Position numbers and translations under genes: made by a program. This document shows positions 8,389 through 17,383 of a stretch of 64,000 bases of DNA, piece by piece. The stretch covers positions 1-64,000 of the forward strand of contig CAVCGL010000009.1 of NCBI GenBank assembly GCA_963601915.1. The letters run 5' to 3'. Under the pieces are notes generated by a model. It was given only the letters and a program-made list of their open reading frames with translations. It searched no databases and was not told the origin of the DNA. Each line of letters starts with the position of its first letter. Within the stretch, counting starts at the first letter, position 1. This DNA comes from Butyricicoccus_A sp963601915 (GTDB lineage: Bacteria; Bacillota; Clostridia; Oscillospirales; Butyricicoccaceae).

Positions 8389-8745
8389 TTACAGCTCTTC
8401 CAGCGGAATGGCCGTCGCATCCTTCCACAGCTTTTCCAAGCCATAGAATTCGCGTGCGGACTCCAAAAATACATGAACGAGGGCAAAGCCGTAATCCAGC
8501 AGGATCCAGCTTGCAGAATCGTGTCCCTCGACGTGATGCGGCACCACGTTGTAGTCGGTCTTGAGCTTAAACTCTACTTCGTCTGCCAGCGTCTTTACCT
8601 GCGTTGTGCTGGTTGCGCTGCAAATGACAAAGTATTCCGCGATAGAAGTCAGATCTGCTACCTTGAGCACCTGAATATCTTCACCGCGCTTGCTGTCCAT
8701 GGCGTTGACCATGGCCTTGACATAATCTCTTGTCGTATTCGGCAT
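8389..8745 (-). CDS. rsfS: Ribosomal silencing factor RsfS
   Basis: This 118-residue RsfS/Iojap/YbeB protein binds L14 on the large subunit and blocks subunit joining when nutrients are low. Family features are clear: DIQVLKVADLTSIAEYFVICSATSTTQVKTLADEV, then the W-I-L-L-D-Y-G strand and VHVFLESAREFYGLEKLW. AAAGGAG lies 8 bases before the ATG. It sits in the conserved nadD-yqeK-LCP-rsfS-leuS order seen in Clostridia, which supports the call. Confidence 0.95.
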   Translation of the reverse strand: MPNTTRDYVKAMVNAMDSKRGEDIQVLKVADLTSIAEYFVICSATSTTQVKTLADEVEFKLKTDYNVVPHHVEGHDSASWILLDYGFALVHVFLESAREFYGLEKLWKDATAIPLEEL

Positions 8746-8787
8746 ACGTGTATCTCCTTTATCTGCCGCATGGCAGAACCGTTCTAT

Positions 8788-9912
8788 TTATTCATCGTCT
8801 GACACAGCAGCACTGCCGCTGTCGCGTTTTTCAGTCTTCTTTTCCGCTTTCTTTTTTGCGTTTTTATAGGTCTGGTAGCGCAGCGCCTTTTCCTGTCTCC
8901 AGTCCTCGCTGTAAATACCATACGTGTTCGGGGTAACGATGTCAAAATCGTCCTCCGTCAGCTCGTAGGTATACGGGTTGAAGCTCTTGTTGATCTGGTC
9001 GATAATCATATCCTCATCGAGAATATAGAACCAAATATCCAGACCGAAATTGACGCGGGCAGAATCGCCGTACAGGGTCTCCATCTTGACGTCCTTCTTC
9101 ATGTCCATCTTCATGCCCTGCATACCGATCCAAAGAATCTGCGACGTAGACAGATCTGTCTTGACGTTTTCCGTCACCGCCGAGGCGATTTCCGGAATCT
9201 TAAAGATATTGCTTGGCTGCAGCACCGTTCCGCCAACCGTCACAAGAAAGTCCTGCAACTTGGTCACACGGCCAATATCGCCGTCATCATATCCCGTGCC
9301 GTCGTCGTTGTGACGCCAGCGCAGATATTCGACAACCTGCTTGCCGTTTAGGTGCTGCTTGCCCTTTTTAAATTCAATGGAAAGATCCTGTGATGCATCA
9401 TGATAAGACATATCAAACGGGACATCGTAATCGACGCCGCCAACGACATCGACAATTTTTGCGATGGCATCGAAATTCGCAACCAGATATTTATCCGGCC
9501 GGAAACCGATGACGGTGCTCACTTCGTCCAGCATCTCATCTACGCCATACGCATACGCCGCGTTGATTTTTCTGCCCGAGCCCGTGCGGTCGCAGTCCAC
9601 CAGCGAATCGCGCGGAATATTGAGGATATTCGCTTTTCGGTTTTTCGTGTCAAACACGAGTACCATCATCGAATCCGTGCGTTTTTCCTCTTCATCCGTC
9701 GCGCAGATGAGAAGCGAAAACACGCCTTCCCGACGATTTGCACCGTTGACGACAATTGCCGATCCCTGATCGACAGTTGCCCCGTTTCCTGTAATCGTTC
9801 CGGATGCATTGATCCAGAAACAGAACGCAAAATATCCACCTATGCAGACAGCCGCCGCGATAATCAATCCAGTTAGTGCGCGACTGAACCGTTTGTTATG
9901 CTTTTTGTTCAT
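8788..9912 (-). CDS. LytR-CpsA-Psr (LCP) family cell wall ligase
   Basis: LCP enzymes move undecaprenyl-linked glycopolymers (teichoic acid or capsule type) onto peptidoglycan outside the membrane. The 374-residue protein has a basic N-terminus, one membrane helix (about 12-34) and then the LCP domain from about residue 62, with KRTDSMMVLVFD, NILNIPRDSLV and the KINAAYAYG segment that lines the lipid phosphate pocket. The C-terminal 40 residues are charged and probably disordered. It lies 16 bases behind yqeK. The polymer substrate cannot be told from sequence; the GT2/GtrA cassette at 13.7-18.3 kb is a possible partner but only by inference. Confidence 0.9.
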   Translation of the reverse strand: MNKKHNKRFSRALTGLIIAAAVCIGGYFAFCFWINASGTITGNGATVDQGSAIVVNGANRREGVFSLLICATDEEEKRTDSMMVLVFDTKNRKANILNIPRDSLVDCDRTGSGRKINAAYAYGVDEMLDEVSTVIGFRPDKYLVANFDAIAKIVDVVGGVDYDVPFDMSYHDASQDLSIEFKKGKQHLNGKQVVEYLRWRHNDDGTGYDDGDIGRVTKLQDFLVTVGGTVLQPSNIFKIPEIASAVTENVKTDLSTSQILWIGMQGMKMDMKKDVKMETLYGDSARVNFGLDIWFYILDEDMIIDQINKSFNPYTYELTEDDFDIVTPNTYGIYSEDWRQEKALRYQTYKNAKKKAEKKTEKRDSGSAAVSDDE

Positions 9913-9928
9913 ACACCACTCGTCCTAT

Positions 9929-10507
9929 TCATTCGTTCAGCTCCTGCATCTGTCCGATCAGCCAGTTCCGTGCACGTACGGTATCCAGCTGAATCAGTTT
10001 TCCCCGCTGTACCAGCTCACGCAGAGACGCATTCATTCCATACAACAGTGCCTGATCCAGATTGCGGGCTGCCAGCTTGCGAGCGGTCTTTACGCCCTCA
10101 AACGTGCGGTTTTCTTCTATGTAATCCGCCATATAGACGATCTTATCCAGCAGGTTCATCTCGGCGCAGCCGGTTGTATGATAAGCAATCGCATGAACGA
10201 CATCATCCGGTGCGTCGTAGACATCCTTGGCAATGGCAGCCGCTGTTTTGCCGTGCAGCGTCTTCCATTCTGTTTTTTCAACATCATTGGGTATTATACC
10301 GTATTTTTCGCACAAGTTCAACTGCTCTTCCTGAGAAAAGTTCTTGGTAATGTCGTGCAGCAGCATAGCGAAGGCACATTTGTCTTCATCTGCACCGTAT
10401 TTCTGTGCAAGCATTCTCGCAGCCTTCTCGCAGCCGAGCGTGTGCTTCAGCCGGTAGCCTGACAGGCGGGAAAGGATATCTCGTCTCGTCTCATCTGTAT
10501 AAAGCAT
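9929..10507 (-). CDS. yqeK: YqeK-type HD-domain Ap4A hydrolase
   Basis: YqeK proteins are symmetrical diadenosine tetraphosphate hydrolases of the HD superfamily in Firmicutes. The 192-residue product has R-L-K-H-T (first metal histidine), MLLHDITKN (the HD pair), the later H-x-x-TTG and DKIVYMADYIEENR segments typical of the family. ATG at 10507 is chosen because GGAGG lies just upstream; a longer frame to 10609 runs into nadD. It follows nadD, its usual neighbour, which may link dinucleotide clearance with NAD synthesis. Confidence 0.93.
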   Translation of the reverse strand: MLYTDETRRDILSRLSGYRLKHTLGCEKAARMLAQKYGADEDKCAFAMLLHDITKNFSQEEQLNLCEKYGIIPNDVEKTEWKTLHGKTAAAIAKDVYDAPDDVVHAIAYHTTGCAEMNLLDKIVYMADYIEENRTFEGVKTARKLAARNLDQALLYGMNASLRELVQRGKLIQLDTVRARNWLIGQMQELNE

Positions 10508-10545
10508 GGTTATCCTCCGTTCTGTATCTGTGACCCCATATCCAT

Positions 10546-11142
10546 TTAAAAATAGAGATGATGCTGGTCTATGTACGCAAAAACCGCTGCGGGAACCATT
10601 TCGCGGCATCGCTCCCGATCGGCGCGAATTTCCGTCGAAGAGACCGGCAGCGCCGGACAGTCAACGATTTCCACCTGCGCCTGCCATGTTTCCTGCAGCC
10701 ATGCCGCCTTCTGTGCAATCGCGCTGCGATCGTGCTCATTCCGCGCGATGACAACGAGATGCGCGAGCTGGCAGATGTTCTCCGGCTCCCGCCAGCGATC
10801 AAAGCTCAAAAGCATGTCGGTTCCCATAATAAAATACAGGGTGCTGTCCGGATAGGTTTGCTTTAACCGGCGCAGCGTATCCACGGTATAGCTTCGCCCG
10901 CCGCGCGTCAGCTCCATATCCGTGACTTCTGCGTGCGGAATCTCCTCCGCCATGCAGCGCGTCATATCCAACCGCTGCGCGCTCGTCGCTGAGTGCTCCG
11001 GCATGGTCTTGTGCGGCGGAATATTGTCCGGAATGAGCAGCAAGCGGTCAAAGTGTAATGCCTGCACCGCCTGCTGCGCCGCATGAAGGTGTCCATTGTG
11101 CGGTGGGTTAAAGGTCCCGCCCATAATGCCGATCCGCATCAT
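10546..11142 (-). CDS. nadD: Nicotinate-nucleotide adenylyltransferase
   Basis: NadD joins nicotinate mononucleotide and ATP to give deamido-NAD. The 198-residue protein shows the nucleotidyltransferase motif GGTFNPPHNGHLH (residues 8-20) and the C-terminal SSTEIR motif, the two signatures of the family. Its start overlaps the yhbY stop (ATGATG), so translation is coupled. A second ATG three bases further is equally possible. Confidence 0.96.
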   Translation of the reverse strand: MMRIGIMGGTFNPPHNGHLHAAQQAVQALHFDRLLLIPDNIPPHKTMPEHSATSAQRLDMTRCMAEEIPHAEVTDMELTRGGRSYTVDTLRRLKQTYPDSTLYFIMGTDMLLSFDRWREPENICQLAHLVVIARNEHDRSAIAQKAAWLQETWQAQVEIVDCPALPVSSTEIRADRERCREMVPAAVFAYIDQHHLYF

Positions 11143-11438
11143 GCGTTCGGATCAATGTGACGATTTTCCGGCTCCCGTGCCACGCGGAAGATGACGGTCT
11201 TGGTGCCAATGCACTGTACCGGCTCTGCGTCCAGTGCCTCGCACAGCTCTGCCTGCACCTCCTTGGTGCTCATCATCGCGGTCTCCAAAACCTTGATCTT
11301 CATCAGCTCATGCTTTTCCAGCACCTCTTCGGTCTGTGCAATGACAGCATCCGTGATGCCCTCCTTGCCGATGAGTACCGTGTCGTTCAGTGTGTTTGCC
11401 ATTGCGCGCAGGCGCGCACGCTGTTTGCTTGTCAGCAT
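11139..11438 (-). CDS. yhbY: CRM-domain RNA-binding protein YhbY
   Basis: This 99-residue protein is a single CRM domain, associated with 50S subunit assembly. It shows LTSKQRARLRAMAN at the N-terminus, the GKEGIT (GxxG-type RNA loop) and the final strand VIFRVAREP. It lies between rdgB (4 bases) and nadD (overlap), a common clostridial order. Length matches the family. Confidence 0.94.
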   Translation of the reverse strand: MLTSKQRARLRAMANTLNDTVLIGKEGITDAVIAQTEEVLEKHELMKIKVLETAMMSTKEVQAELCEALDAEPVQCIGTKTVIFRVAREPENRHIDPNA

Positions 11439-11442
11439 ATGT

Positions 11443-12039
11443 TTATTCTCCTTCTTCTAAATATTGTTTGAGCGCACTGCCCAGCGCGGTAAACGCGCGT
11501 GCGCGGTGCGAAATAGAATTCTTTACATCGGATGCCAGTTCTCCAAACGTGCAGCCGTATTCCGGCACACAGAAAATCGGGTCATAGCCAAATCCGCCGG
11601 TTCCGTGCTCTTCGCTCAAAATCGTGCCGCGGCACTGCCCGCGCACGGAAAGCTCTCGTCCATCCGGGAAAACGCACGCCGCCACGCAGACAAACTGCGC
11701 GCCGCGCTCATCCTCCGGAACCGTCAGCATTTTCTCAATGAGCAGCTGATTTTTCTCATGCGCGCTGACATTCGGGCCTGCCCAGCGAGCGGAATGAATA
11801 CCCGGGAAGCCGTCCAGCGCATCGACAACCAAACCGGAGTCGTCGCCAACCGCCGGCAAACCGGTGGCCTTGCACACAGCCCGCGCCTTAATCTTTGCGT
11901 TTTCCTCGAAGGAATCGCCGTTTTCTTCAATTTCCGGAAAATCCTCCGGAATCGGCTCCACTTCGATGCCAAACGGCGCAAGAATATCGGTCACTTCCTG
12001 AATCTTTCCCTTATTATGTGATGCGAGTACGATCTTCAT
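11443..12039 (-). CDS. rdgB: XTP/dITP pyrophosphatase
   Basis: RdgB/HAM1 removes non-canonical purine triphosphates such as dITP and XTP, keeping them out of DNA. The 198-residue protein has the substrate-binding start VLASHNKGKIQEV, ENAKIKARAV, GDDSGLVVDALDG, HSARWAG, and C-terminal GFGYDPIF and SHRARA motifs, all characteristic. It overlaps rph by four bases. The rph-rdgB coupling is common in Firmicutes. Confidence 0.96.
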   Translation of the reverse strand: MKIVLASHNKGKIQEVTDILAPFGIEVEPIPEDFPEIEENGDSFEENAKIKARAVCKATGLPAVGDDSGLVVDALDGFPGIHSARWAGPNVSAHEKNQLLIEKMLTVPEDERGAQFVCVAACVFPDGRELSVRGQCRGTILSEEHGTGGFGYDPIFCVPEYGCTFGELASDVKNSISHRARAFTALGSALKQYLEEGE

Positions 12040-12761
12040 CCGATCTCACCCGTAATCTTTCTCTGTTCCCGGCACAGCTTGCTGGTTCCGCGGCGCGCCA
12101 AGCTCATCAGCTTGTTCAGCTCTTCCTTGGTGAACGGACGGCCTTCTCCGGTGCCCTGAATTTCCACAAACTCTGCTTTTTCCGTCATAACGAAGTTTGC
12201 ATCGACAATGGCATGAGAGTCCTCGGCATATGCCAGATCCAGAATCGGTTCTCCCTCCCAGATACCGGCGGATACCGCGGATACCTGACCGGTCAGCGGC
12301 ATCTTGGCAATGACGCCTTCATCGACCAGCTTCTTGCACGCCAGCCAGAGCGCAACATAGCCGCCTGTGATGGATGCACAGCGCGTGCCGCCGTCCGCCT
12401 GAATGACATCGCAGTCCACGGTAATCTGTCTCTCGCCCAGCGCTTCCATGTCTGTGACAGCGCGCAGGGAGCGGCCAATCAGACGCTGAATCTCTGCGCT
12501 TCTGCCGTTGAGCTTGAGCTTGGAAATATCGCGGCGGTTTCTCGTGTTGGTCGCACGCGGCAGCATGTTATATTCTGCCGTGACCCAGCCCTTGCCGGTG
12601 CCCTTGACATGCGGCGGAACGTTCTCCTCTACCGATGCGTTGCAGATGACCTTTGTATTGCCCACAGAAATGAGCACGGAGCCTTCCGCATACATCGTAT
12701 AGTCCTTTACAATCTTTACCTTACGCATCTCATCGTTGCGTCGTAAATCCGGTCTTGCCAT
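12036..12761 (-). CDS. rph: Ribonuclease PH
   Basis: RNase PH is a phosphorolytic 3'-5' exonuclease that trims tRNA ends. The 241-residue product starts with R-x-D-x-R-x-x-x-E/D-M-R-x-V and shows GKGWVTAEYNMLPRAT, the phosphate-binding GRSAEIQRLIGRSLR, TVDCDVIQADGGTRCASITG, and EIQGTGEGRPFT. The length is standard. Its ATG overlaps the ftsY stop codon by one base, and its end overlaps rdgB. Confidence 0.97.
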   Translation of the reverse strand: MARPDLRRNDEMRKVKIVKDYTMYAEGSVLISVGNTKVICNASVEENVPPHVKGTGKGWVTAEYNMLPRATNTRNRRDISKLKLNGRSAEIQRLIGRSLRAVTDMEALGERQITVDCDVIQADGGTRCASITGGYVALWLACKKLVDEGVIAKMPLTGQVSAVSAGIWEGEPILDLAYAEDSHAIVDANFVMTEKAEFVEIQGTGEGRPFTKEELNKLMSLARRGTSKLCREQRKITGEIG

Positions 12762-13738
12762 TAGTCTTCTTCTCCTTCCGGTTCTTCCTCTATCTCAGAT
12801 TCATCCATCTCATCTGTTTCATCCGCTTCTTCTACCGGCAGCAATGCCTCGACAAACGCCTTGCGTTCAAACGGCATCAAATCGTCAATGCCCTCACCGA
12901 CACCGACATACTTGACCGGCACGCCGAGTCCGGCAGAAATCGCCACGACAATGCCGCCCTTGGCGGTGCCGTCCAGCTTGGTCAGCACAATGCCCGTCAA
13001 CTTTGCCACTTTATTGAACTGTTCCGCCTGTGAAACGGCGTTCTGTCCCGTCGTTGCGTCCAGTACCAGCAGCGTCTCGCGGCTGCTGTCCGGCAGCTCG
13101 CGCGTAATCACGCGGTCAATCTTATTCAGCTCATTCATCAAATTGGCTTTGTTGTGCAGGCGGCCGGCCGTATCAACGATAATCACATCGCAGTTGCGCG
13201 CCTTTGCCGCTGCAATCGAGTCAAACACAACCGCTGCCGGATCCGCACCTTCACCGTGACGAACAATGTCCGCACCGGCGCGCTTTGCCCAAATCTCCAG
13301 CTGGTCTGCCGCTGCCGCACGGAAGGTATCCGCCGCCGACAGCATGACGCGCATTCCCTGTGCCGTGTACGATGCCGCCAGCTTGCCAATCGTCGTGGTC
13401 TTGCCCACACCGTTGACGCCAATGACCAGAATGACCGCCGGCTTTTTGGAAATATCCAGTCCGCTGTCCTCCTGCATCATTTCGCTGAGAATATCACACA
13501 GCACGCTGCGCAGCTCTTCTTTTGTATTGATGTGCTGATGCTTCGCCCGGTCACGCAGCTCATCCACTGCACGAGATGCCGTCGATGCACCGAGATCTGC
13601 CAGAATCATCGCCTCTTCCAGCTCTTCCAGCAGGTCTTCGTCCACCTTGACAAATGCCGCCATTACATCGCCAATCGACTCGCTGACTGCATCACTGGTC
13701 TTTTTCAATCCCTGTTTGATTTTATCAAAAAATCCCAT
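12761..13738 (-). CDS. ftsY: Signal recognition particle receptor FtsY
   Basis: FtsY is the SRP-receptor GTPase that hands ribosome-nascent chain complexes to the translocon. The 325-residue protein contains a four-helix N domain, then the G domain with P-loop GVNGVGKTTT (107-116), DTFRAAAADQLE, DTAGRLHNKANLM, TKLDGTAKGG and the closing GVGEGIDDLMPF. The acidic A domain that many FtsY carry at the N-terminus is absent. Instead the C-terminus has a 25-residue acidic tail (EEADETDEMDES onward). In many Firmicutes ftsY directly follows smc; here four surface-polysaccharide-type genes lie between. Confidence 0.96.
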   Translation of the reverse strand: MGFFDKIKQGLKKTSDAVSESIGDVMAAFVKVDEDLLEELEEAMILADLGASTASRAVDELRDRAKHQHINTKEELRSVLCDILSEMMQEDSGLDISKKPAVILVIGVNGVGKTTTIGKLAASYTAQGMRVMLSAADTFRAAAADQLEIWAKRAGADIVRHGEGADPAAVVFDSIAAAKARNCDVIIVDTAGRLHNKANLMNELNKIDRVITRELPDSSRETLLVLDATTGQNAVSQAEQFNKVAKLTGIVLTKLDGTAKGGIVVAISAGLGVPVKYVGVGEGIDDLMPFERKAFVEALLPVEEADETDEMDESEIEEEPEGEED

Positions 13739-13751
13739 GACTTTTTTCCTC

Positions 13752-15380
13752 CTATTTCTTTTTCTTCTCTATCATCCATGTCGGAAGCACGGGAATCAGC
13801 GGAAATGCCGCCAAAAGCAGGTAGACATACCGCACACCGAAGGCAACCGGTGCCGCCAACATCAACGTGATCCACAGCAATGCGCCAGGCGCAAGAACGA
13901 GTGCCCATGTATAGGCTCTGCGCCGCAGCAGCAGTGCCAGGCACAGCAGCCACAACGCAAACAGCGTGCCAATGCTCATATGCAGCTGCAAGCGTTCCTG
14001 TACCGTGCTGAGCGCCGTACCTCCCGGCAAGCGCTGCAAAACATCAACGGTATGCAGTCCATATCCATCCCACTCGTCTCCTTTAGAGATACCGGATACC
14101 AAATCGCCATAGTTGTTGCGCGATCCGATTTTCCAGTAACCAAAGGTTTCCAGACAATACGCTTTGATATAAGCCGGAAAATTTTTTAGACACATGGTTC
14201 CCCAGCACTTGAGCAGATGAACCGTGTTTTGTTTTAAATAATAATTATCGAAATGGCCATAATCCCATTTGATGGAATCAACCAAGCACGGGGTGTAGAC
14301 CCGCCGGTATTCCTCTTCTGGCAGCAATGTCGTCACCGCTTCCCGCTCCGTGTCGTTCATCTCTCCGTCGTGTGTGACCACATACGCCATCTGCTGAATG
14401 GGCACGCCGAGCGACTCCACAACAGAGTCCTTTTCCACACCGCAGGCGGTATAGATCGGGCCTGTGACGATGCACGAAACGACGATGACACTCAGTGTCG
14501 CCATACACACGCATTTTGCCTGCCTGCGATAGACAATCAGCAGCAAAACCAGCAGTCCTGCCGCGATATACAGTCCATTATTCCGGAAAAAGATGGTGCC
14601 GAGCAGCAGCAACACCCACTTCGCCAAAAATGCCTTGCTCTGGAGCAGCTGTCCCTGTGACTGCGCCGCATCCACGAGCTGCATCGTCAGCAGCAGCAAA
14701 AATACGGTAAACAGCGGATCCTTCCACATAACAATCGCATTCATGGCAAATGTCTGCGGGATCACAAAAAACAGCAGCGATGCAATGATATACCAGCGTC
14801 TGACGCCCTTGCTGTCCAGCCAAGTCAGAAAATACGCATAGGCCGCCGCCATCAGCAGATATTGCGTCAACGAATAGAGAAAGACGCCAACCATCAAGCT
14901 GCCGACCGCCGCGCCGATCTTGATAAAAATCGCCACGAACAGCGTGTACACAACGGGGAAATGGTTTGCGAGCGCCGCATCTCCCAGTGCCTGCTCAATC
15001 GAACCGAAGGAATCTCCGAGTACAGAGCCCGGAAAATCCTTGAGAAAGAACGGCAGCCAGCACAGACACAAAACCGCAAAGCACACGACAAACAATTTTT
15101 TGTTCCACGCTTTACTATCCGCCGGTCGGGCAATAGCATCATACAGCCTGTCCAGCACGAGCAGCAGCACAAACGCACCCACTGCCGCCAGAGCGAACAC
15201 CGCCAGATCTGACCACGCAAAATCATCAAAGGTATTTTGCGTATAGCTGGCGTGTACATCCCCGCTAAAATGAATTTTTCGGCCAAGGCTGATCATTGCG
15301 CCGAACATCAGTGCCGCCACAAGAAACGGCCACAGCATCTTTTTCTGCTTTGTCTGTTGCATCTGCATATTGGAAATCAC
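13752..15380 (-). CDS. Polytopic membrane protein (DUF6020-like), paralogue 1
   Basis: This 542-residue protein has about 11-12 predicted membrane helices. After an N-terminal helix it shows FPGSVLGDSFGSIEQAL and NHFPVVYT in an extracellular loop, a pattern like the acidic first loop of GT-C glycosyltransferases, and I assign it to the DUF6020-type family on that basis. It is a clear paralogue of the next upstream gene. The start is uncertain: the outermost codon is GTG at 15380, and ATG at 15368 is an alternative; neither has an ideal binding site. Context (GT2, GtrA) suggests transfer of lipid-linked sugars to a surface polymer. Function is inferred. Confidence 0.75.
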   Translation of the reverse strand: MISNMQMQQTKQKKMLWPFLVAALMFGAMISLGRKIHFSGDVHASYTQNTFDDFAWSDLAVFALAAVGAFVLLLVLDRLYDAIARPADSKAWNKKLFVVCFAVLCLCWLPFFLKDFPGSVLGDSFGSIEQALGDAALANHFPVVYTLFVAIFIKIGAAVGSLMVGVFLYSLTQYLLMAAAYAYFLTWLDSKGVRRWYIIASLLFFVIPQTFAMNAIVMWKDPLFTVFLLLLTMQLVDAAQSQGQLLQSKAFLAKWVLLLLGTIFFRNNGLYIAAGLLVLLLIVYRRQAKCVCMATLSVIVVSCIVTGPIYTACGVEKDSVVESLGVPIQQMAYVVTHDGEMNDTEREAVTTLLPEEEYRRVYTPCLVDSIKWDYGHFDNYYLKQNTVHLLKCWGTMCLKNFPAYIKAYCLETFGYWKIGSRNNYGDLVSGISKGDEWDGYGLHTVDVLQRLPGGTALSTVQERLQLHMSIGTLFALWLLCLALLLRRRAYTWALVLAPGALLWITLMLAAPVAFGVRYVYLLLAAFPLIPVLPTWMIEKKKK

Positions 15381-15390
15381 GCCTTCTTTT

Positions 15391-16986
15391 TCAATCGGTT
15401 TTTGTCCACATCGGGAGCAGCGGAATCAGCGGAAATGCCACCAAAAGCAGGTAAACATATCGCATACTAAAGGCAACCGGCGCTGCCAGCATCAGGGTAA
15501 TCCATAAAAAGGCTCCCGGTGCCAGAACCAGTGCAAGCCGATACGCCCTGCGCCGCAGCAGCAATGCCAAGCACAGCAGCCACAACGCAAACAGCGTGCC
15601 CGCGCTGAAATGGAATTGCAGCGCCGTCTGGATTCGTTCGAGCACAGCCCCTCCCGGCAGCTTTTGCAGCACATTGATGGTGTACAAATCGTATCCATAG
15701 ACATTTTCTATGATGCCTTCCATCATGTCTCCATTGCTGTTGCGCGCGCCAATTTTCCAGTATCCAAAGGTCTCCAAACAGTACGCCTTGACATAGGCAG
15801 GAAAATTCTTCATGCCTATCGTCGCCCAGTTTTTGAGCACCTCGCCGGTCTGGGTATCCAGATAATAGCGGTCAAAATAATCATAGTCCCATTTGATGGT
15901 ATCTACAATGCACGGCGTATAGACCCGCTTGTATTCCTCAATCGGCATGAGCTTTGTCACGCACGCATACTCCGTGTCGTTCATCTCGCCGCCATACACT
16001 GCCACATATGCCATCTGCTGAAGCGGAACGCCCACGGACTCTACCACCGAGTCCTTCTCGATCCGCAGTGCGTCATAAACCGGGCCCACAATGATGCGTG
16101 CGGCAATAATGACGCACAGCGTGGCAATGAGCACGCGCTTTGCCTGCTTGCGGTAGGCAAACAGCAGCAAAACAAACAATCCCGCTACAATATACAGTCC
16201 GTTGTTGCGGAAGAAAATCGTGCCGAGCAGCAAGAGCACCCATTTGACCACAAATTTTTTGTCTTGGAACAGTGCGCCGCGTGACTGTACCGCGTCAAAC
16301 AGCATCATGGTGAGAAACAGCAAAAACGCCGTAAACAGCGGATCTTTCCACATAATCACCGCATACATCGCAAACGACTGCGGAATCGCAAAAAATGCCA
16401 AGCACAGCACGACATACCACCGGCGCACGCCCTTGCTGTCCAGCCAGGTCAAAAAGCGCGCATACACTGCCGCCATCAACACAAACTGTGTCAGAGAGTA
16501 CAAAAAGACGCCGAGCATAATGCTGCCAAACGCAGCGCCAATCCGCAAAAAGATCGCCACAAACAGCGTGTAAAACACCAAAAAGTGATTGCCAATCCGC
16601 TTGACGCCCAAGCCCTGATTGACCGAATGAAAGGAATCTCCCACGACAGTGCCCGGAAAATCCTTGAGAAAAAACGGCAGCCAGCACAGGCACAAGACCA
16701 CAAAACACACGATAAACAGCTTTTTGTTAAACGCCTTGTTATCCGCCGGTCGGGCAATGGTATCGTACAGCTTATCTAGGACAAGCAGCAGGACAAACGT
16801 CCCCACTGCCGCTAGGGCAAACACCACCAAATCCGTCCACACAAAGTCATCAAATGTATTCGCCGTGTAGCTCAGGTGGACATTTCCGGCAAAGTGAATC
16901 TTTCGCCCCAGACTAATCATTGCACCGAACATCAGCGCCGCAACGATCAGCGGCCACAGGCTTTTTTTCTGTGTCTGCTTCTCCAT
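15391..16986 (-). CDS. Polytopic membrane protein (DUF6020-like), paralogue 2
   Basis: This 531-residue protein is a tandem duplicate of the downstream gene. Long blocks are shared, for example LVAALMFGAMISLGRKIHF versus IVAALMFGAMISLGRKIHF, LCLCWLPFFLKDFPG, TWLDSKGVRRWY and AYCLETFGYWKIG. The first outer loop reads FPGTVVGDSFHSVNQGLG. ATG at 16986 is preferred over the frame start at 17031 because it avoids a 40-base overlap with gtrA. The divergence is spread along the chain, so the copies may serve different acceptors or sugars. It follows gtrA by four bases and is probably in the same operon. Confidence 0.75.
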   Translation of the reverse strand: MEKQTQKKSLWPLIVAALMFGAMISLGRKIHFAGNVHLSYTANTFDDFVWTDLVVFALAAVGTFVLLLVLDKLYDTIARPADNKAFNKKLFIVCFVVLCLCWLPFFLKDFPGTVVGDSFHSVNQGLGVKRIGNHFLVFYTLFVAIFLRIGAAFGSIMLGVFLYSLTQFVLMAAVYARFLTWLDSKGVRRWYVVLCLAFFAIPQSFAMYAVIMWKDPLFTAFLLFLTMMLFDAVQSRGALFQDKKFVVKWVLLLLGTIFFRNNGLYIVAGLFVLLLFAYRKQAKRVLIATLCVIIAARIIVGPVYDALRIEKDSVVESVGVPLQQMAYVAVYGGEMNDTEYACVTKLMPIEEYKRVYTPCIVDTIKWDYDYFDRYYLDTQTGEVLKNWATIGMKNFPAYVKAYCLETFGYWKIGARNSNGDMMEGIIENVYGYDLYTINVLQKLPGGAVLERIQTALQFHFSAGTLFALWLLCLALLLRRRAYRLALVLAPGAFLWITLMLAAPVAFSMRYVYLLLVAFPLIPLLPMWTKTD

Positions 16987-16990
16987 CCGG

Positions 16991-17383
16991 TCACCGTTCC
17001 TTCTTTTCCAGCCAGATCTTTCTCGACACAAAATTCCAAACCATCACAACGGCGGTGGCAAAGATCTTCGTCACCATATAGAAAATGCCCAAAACGCTGA
17101 CGCCCAGCCACATCATCACCTCATTGATCATCAATCCGATGATGCTGAGCAGCACGAAGGTGACAAACTCCCGGGCGCGGCTGATGTCCTCTCTGCGCGT
17201 GAACACAAACTTCATGCTGCATACATAGTTAAAAATAACCGAAACCGTAAAGGAAATGCACGCCGAAAGCAGATAATATACGCCGAACAGCTCGGTAAGC
17301 GCAACCATGACACCGTAGTCAATGAAAAATGCGAGAACACCGACAATGCCGAAGCGCATGATCTGATCAATGAGTTTTTTCAT
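16991..17383 (-). CDS. GtrA-family membrane protein (putative lipid-linked sugar flippase)
   Basis: GtrA-like proteins are four-helix membrane proteins thought to move undecaprenyl-phosphate sugars across the membrane for glycosylation of surface polymers. This 130-residue protein fits: FGIVGVLAFFIDYGVMVALT in helix 1, a second helix with SFTVSVIFNYVCSMKFVF (the conserved NY.....FVF), two further helices and a basic C-terminus. It overlaps the GT2 gene by 17 bases, the usual pairing of glycosyltransferase and flippase. Confidence 0.88.
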   Translation of the reverse strand: MKKLIDQIMRFGIVGVLAFFIDYGVMVALTELFGVYYLLSACISFTVSVIFNYVCSMKFVFTRREDISRAREFVTFVLLSIIGLMINEVMMWLGVSVLGIFYMVTKIFATAVVMVWNFVSRKIWLEKKER

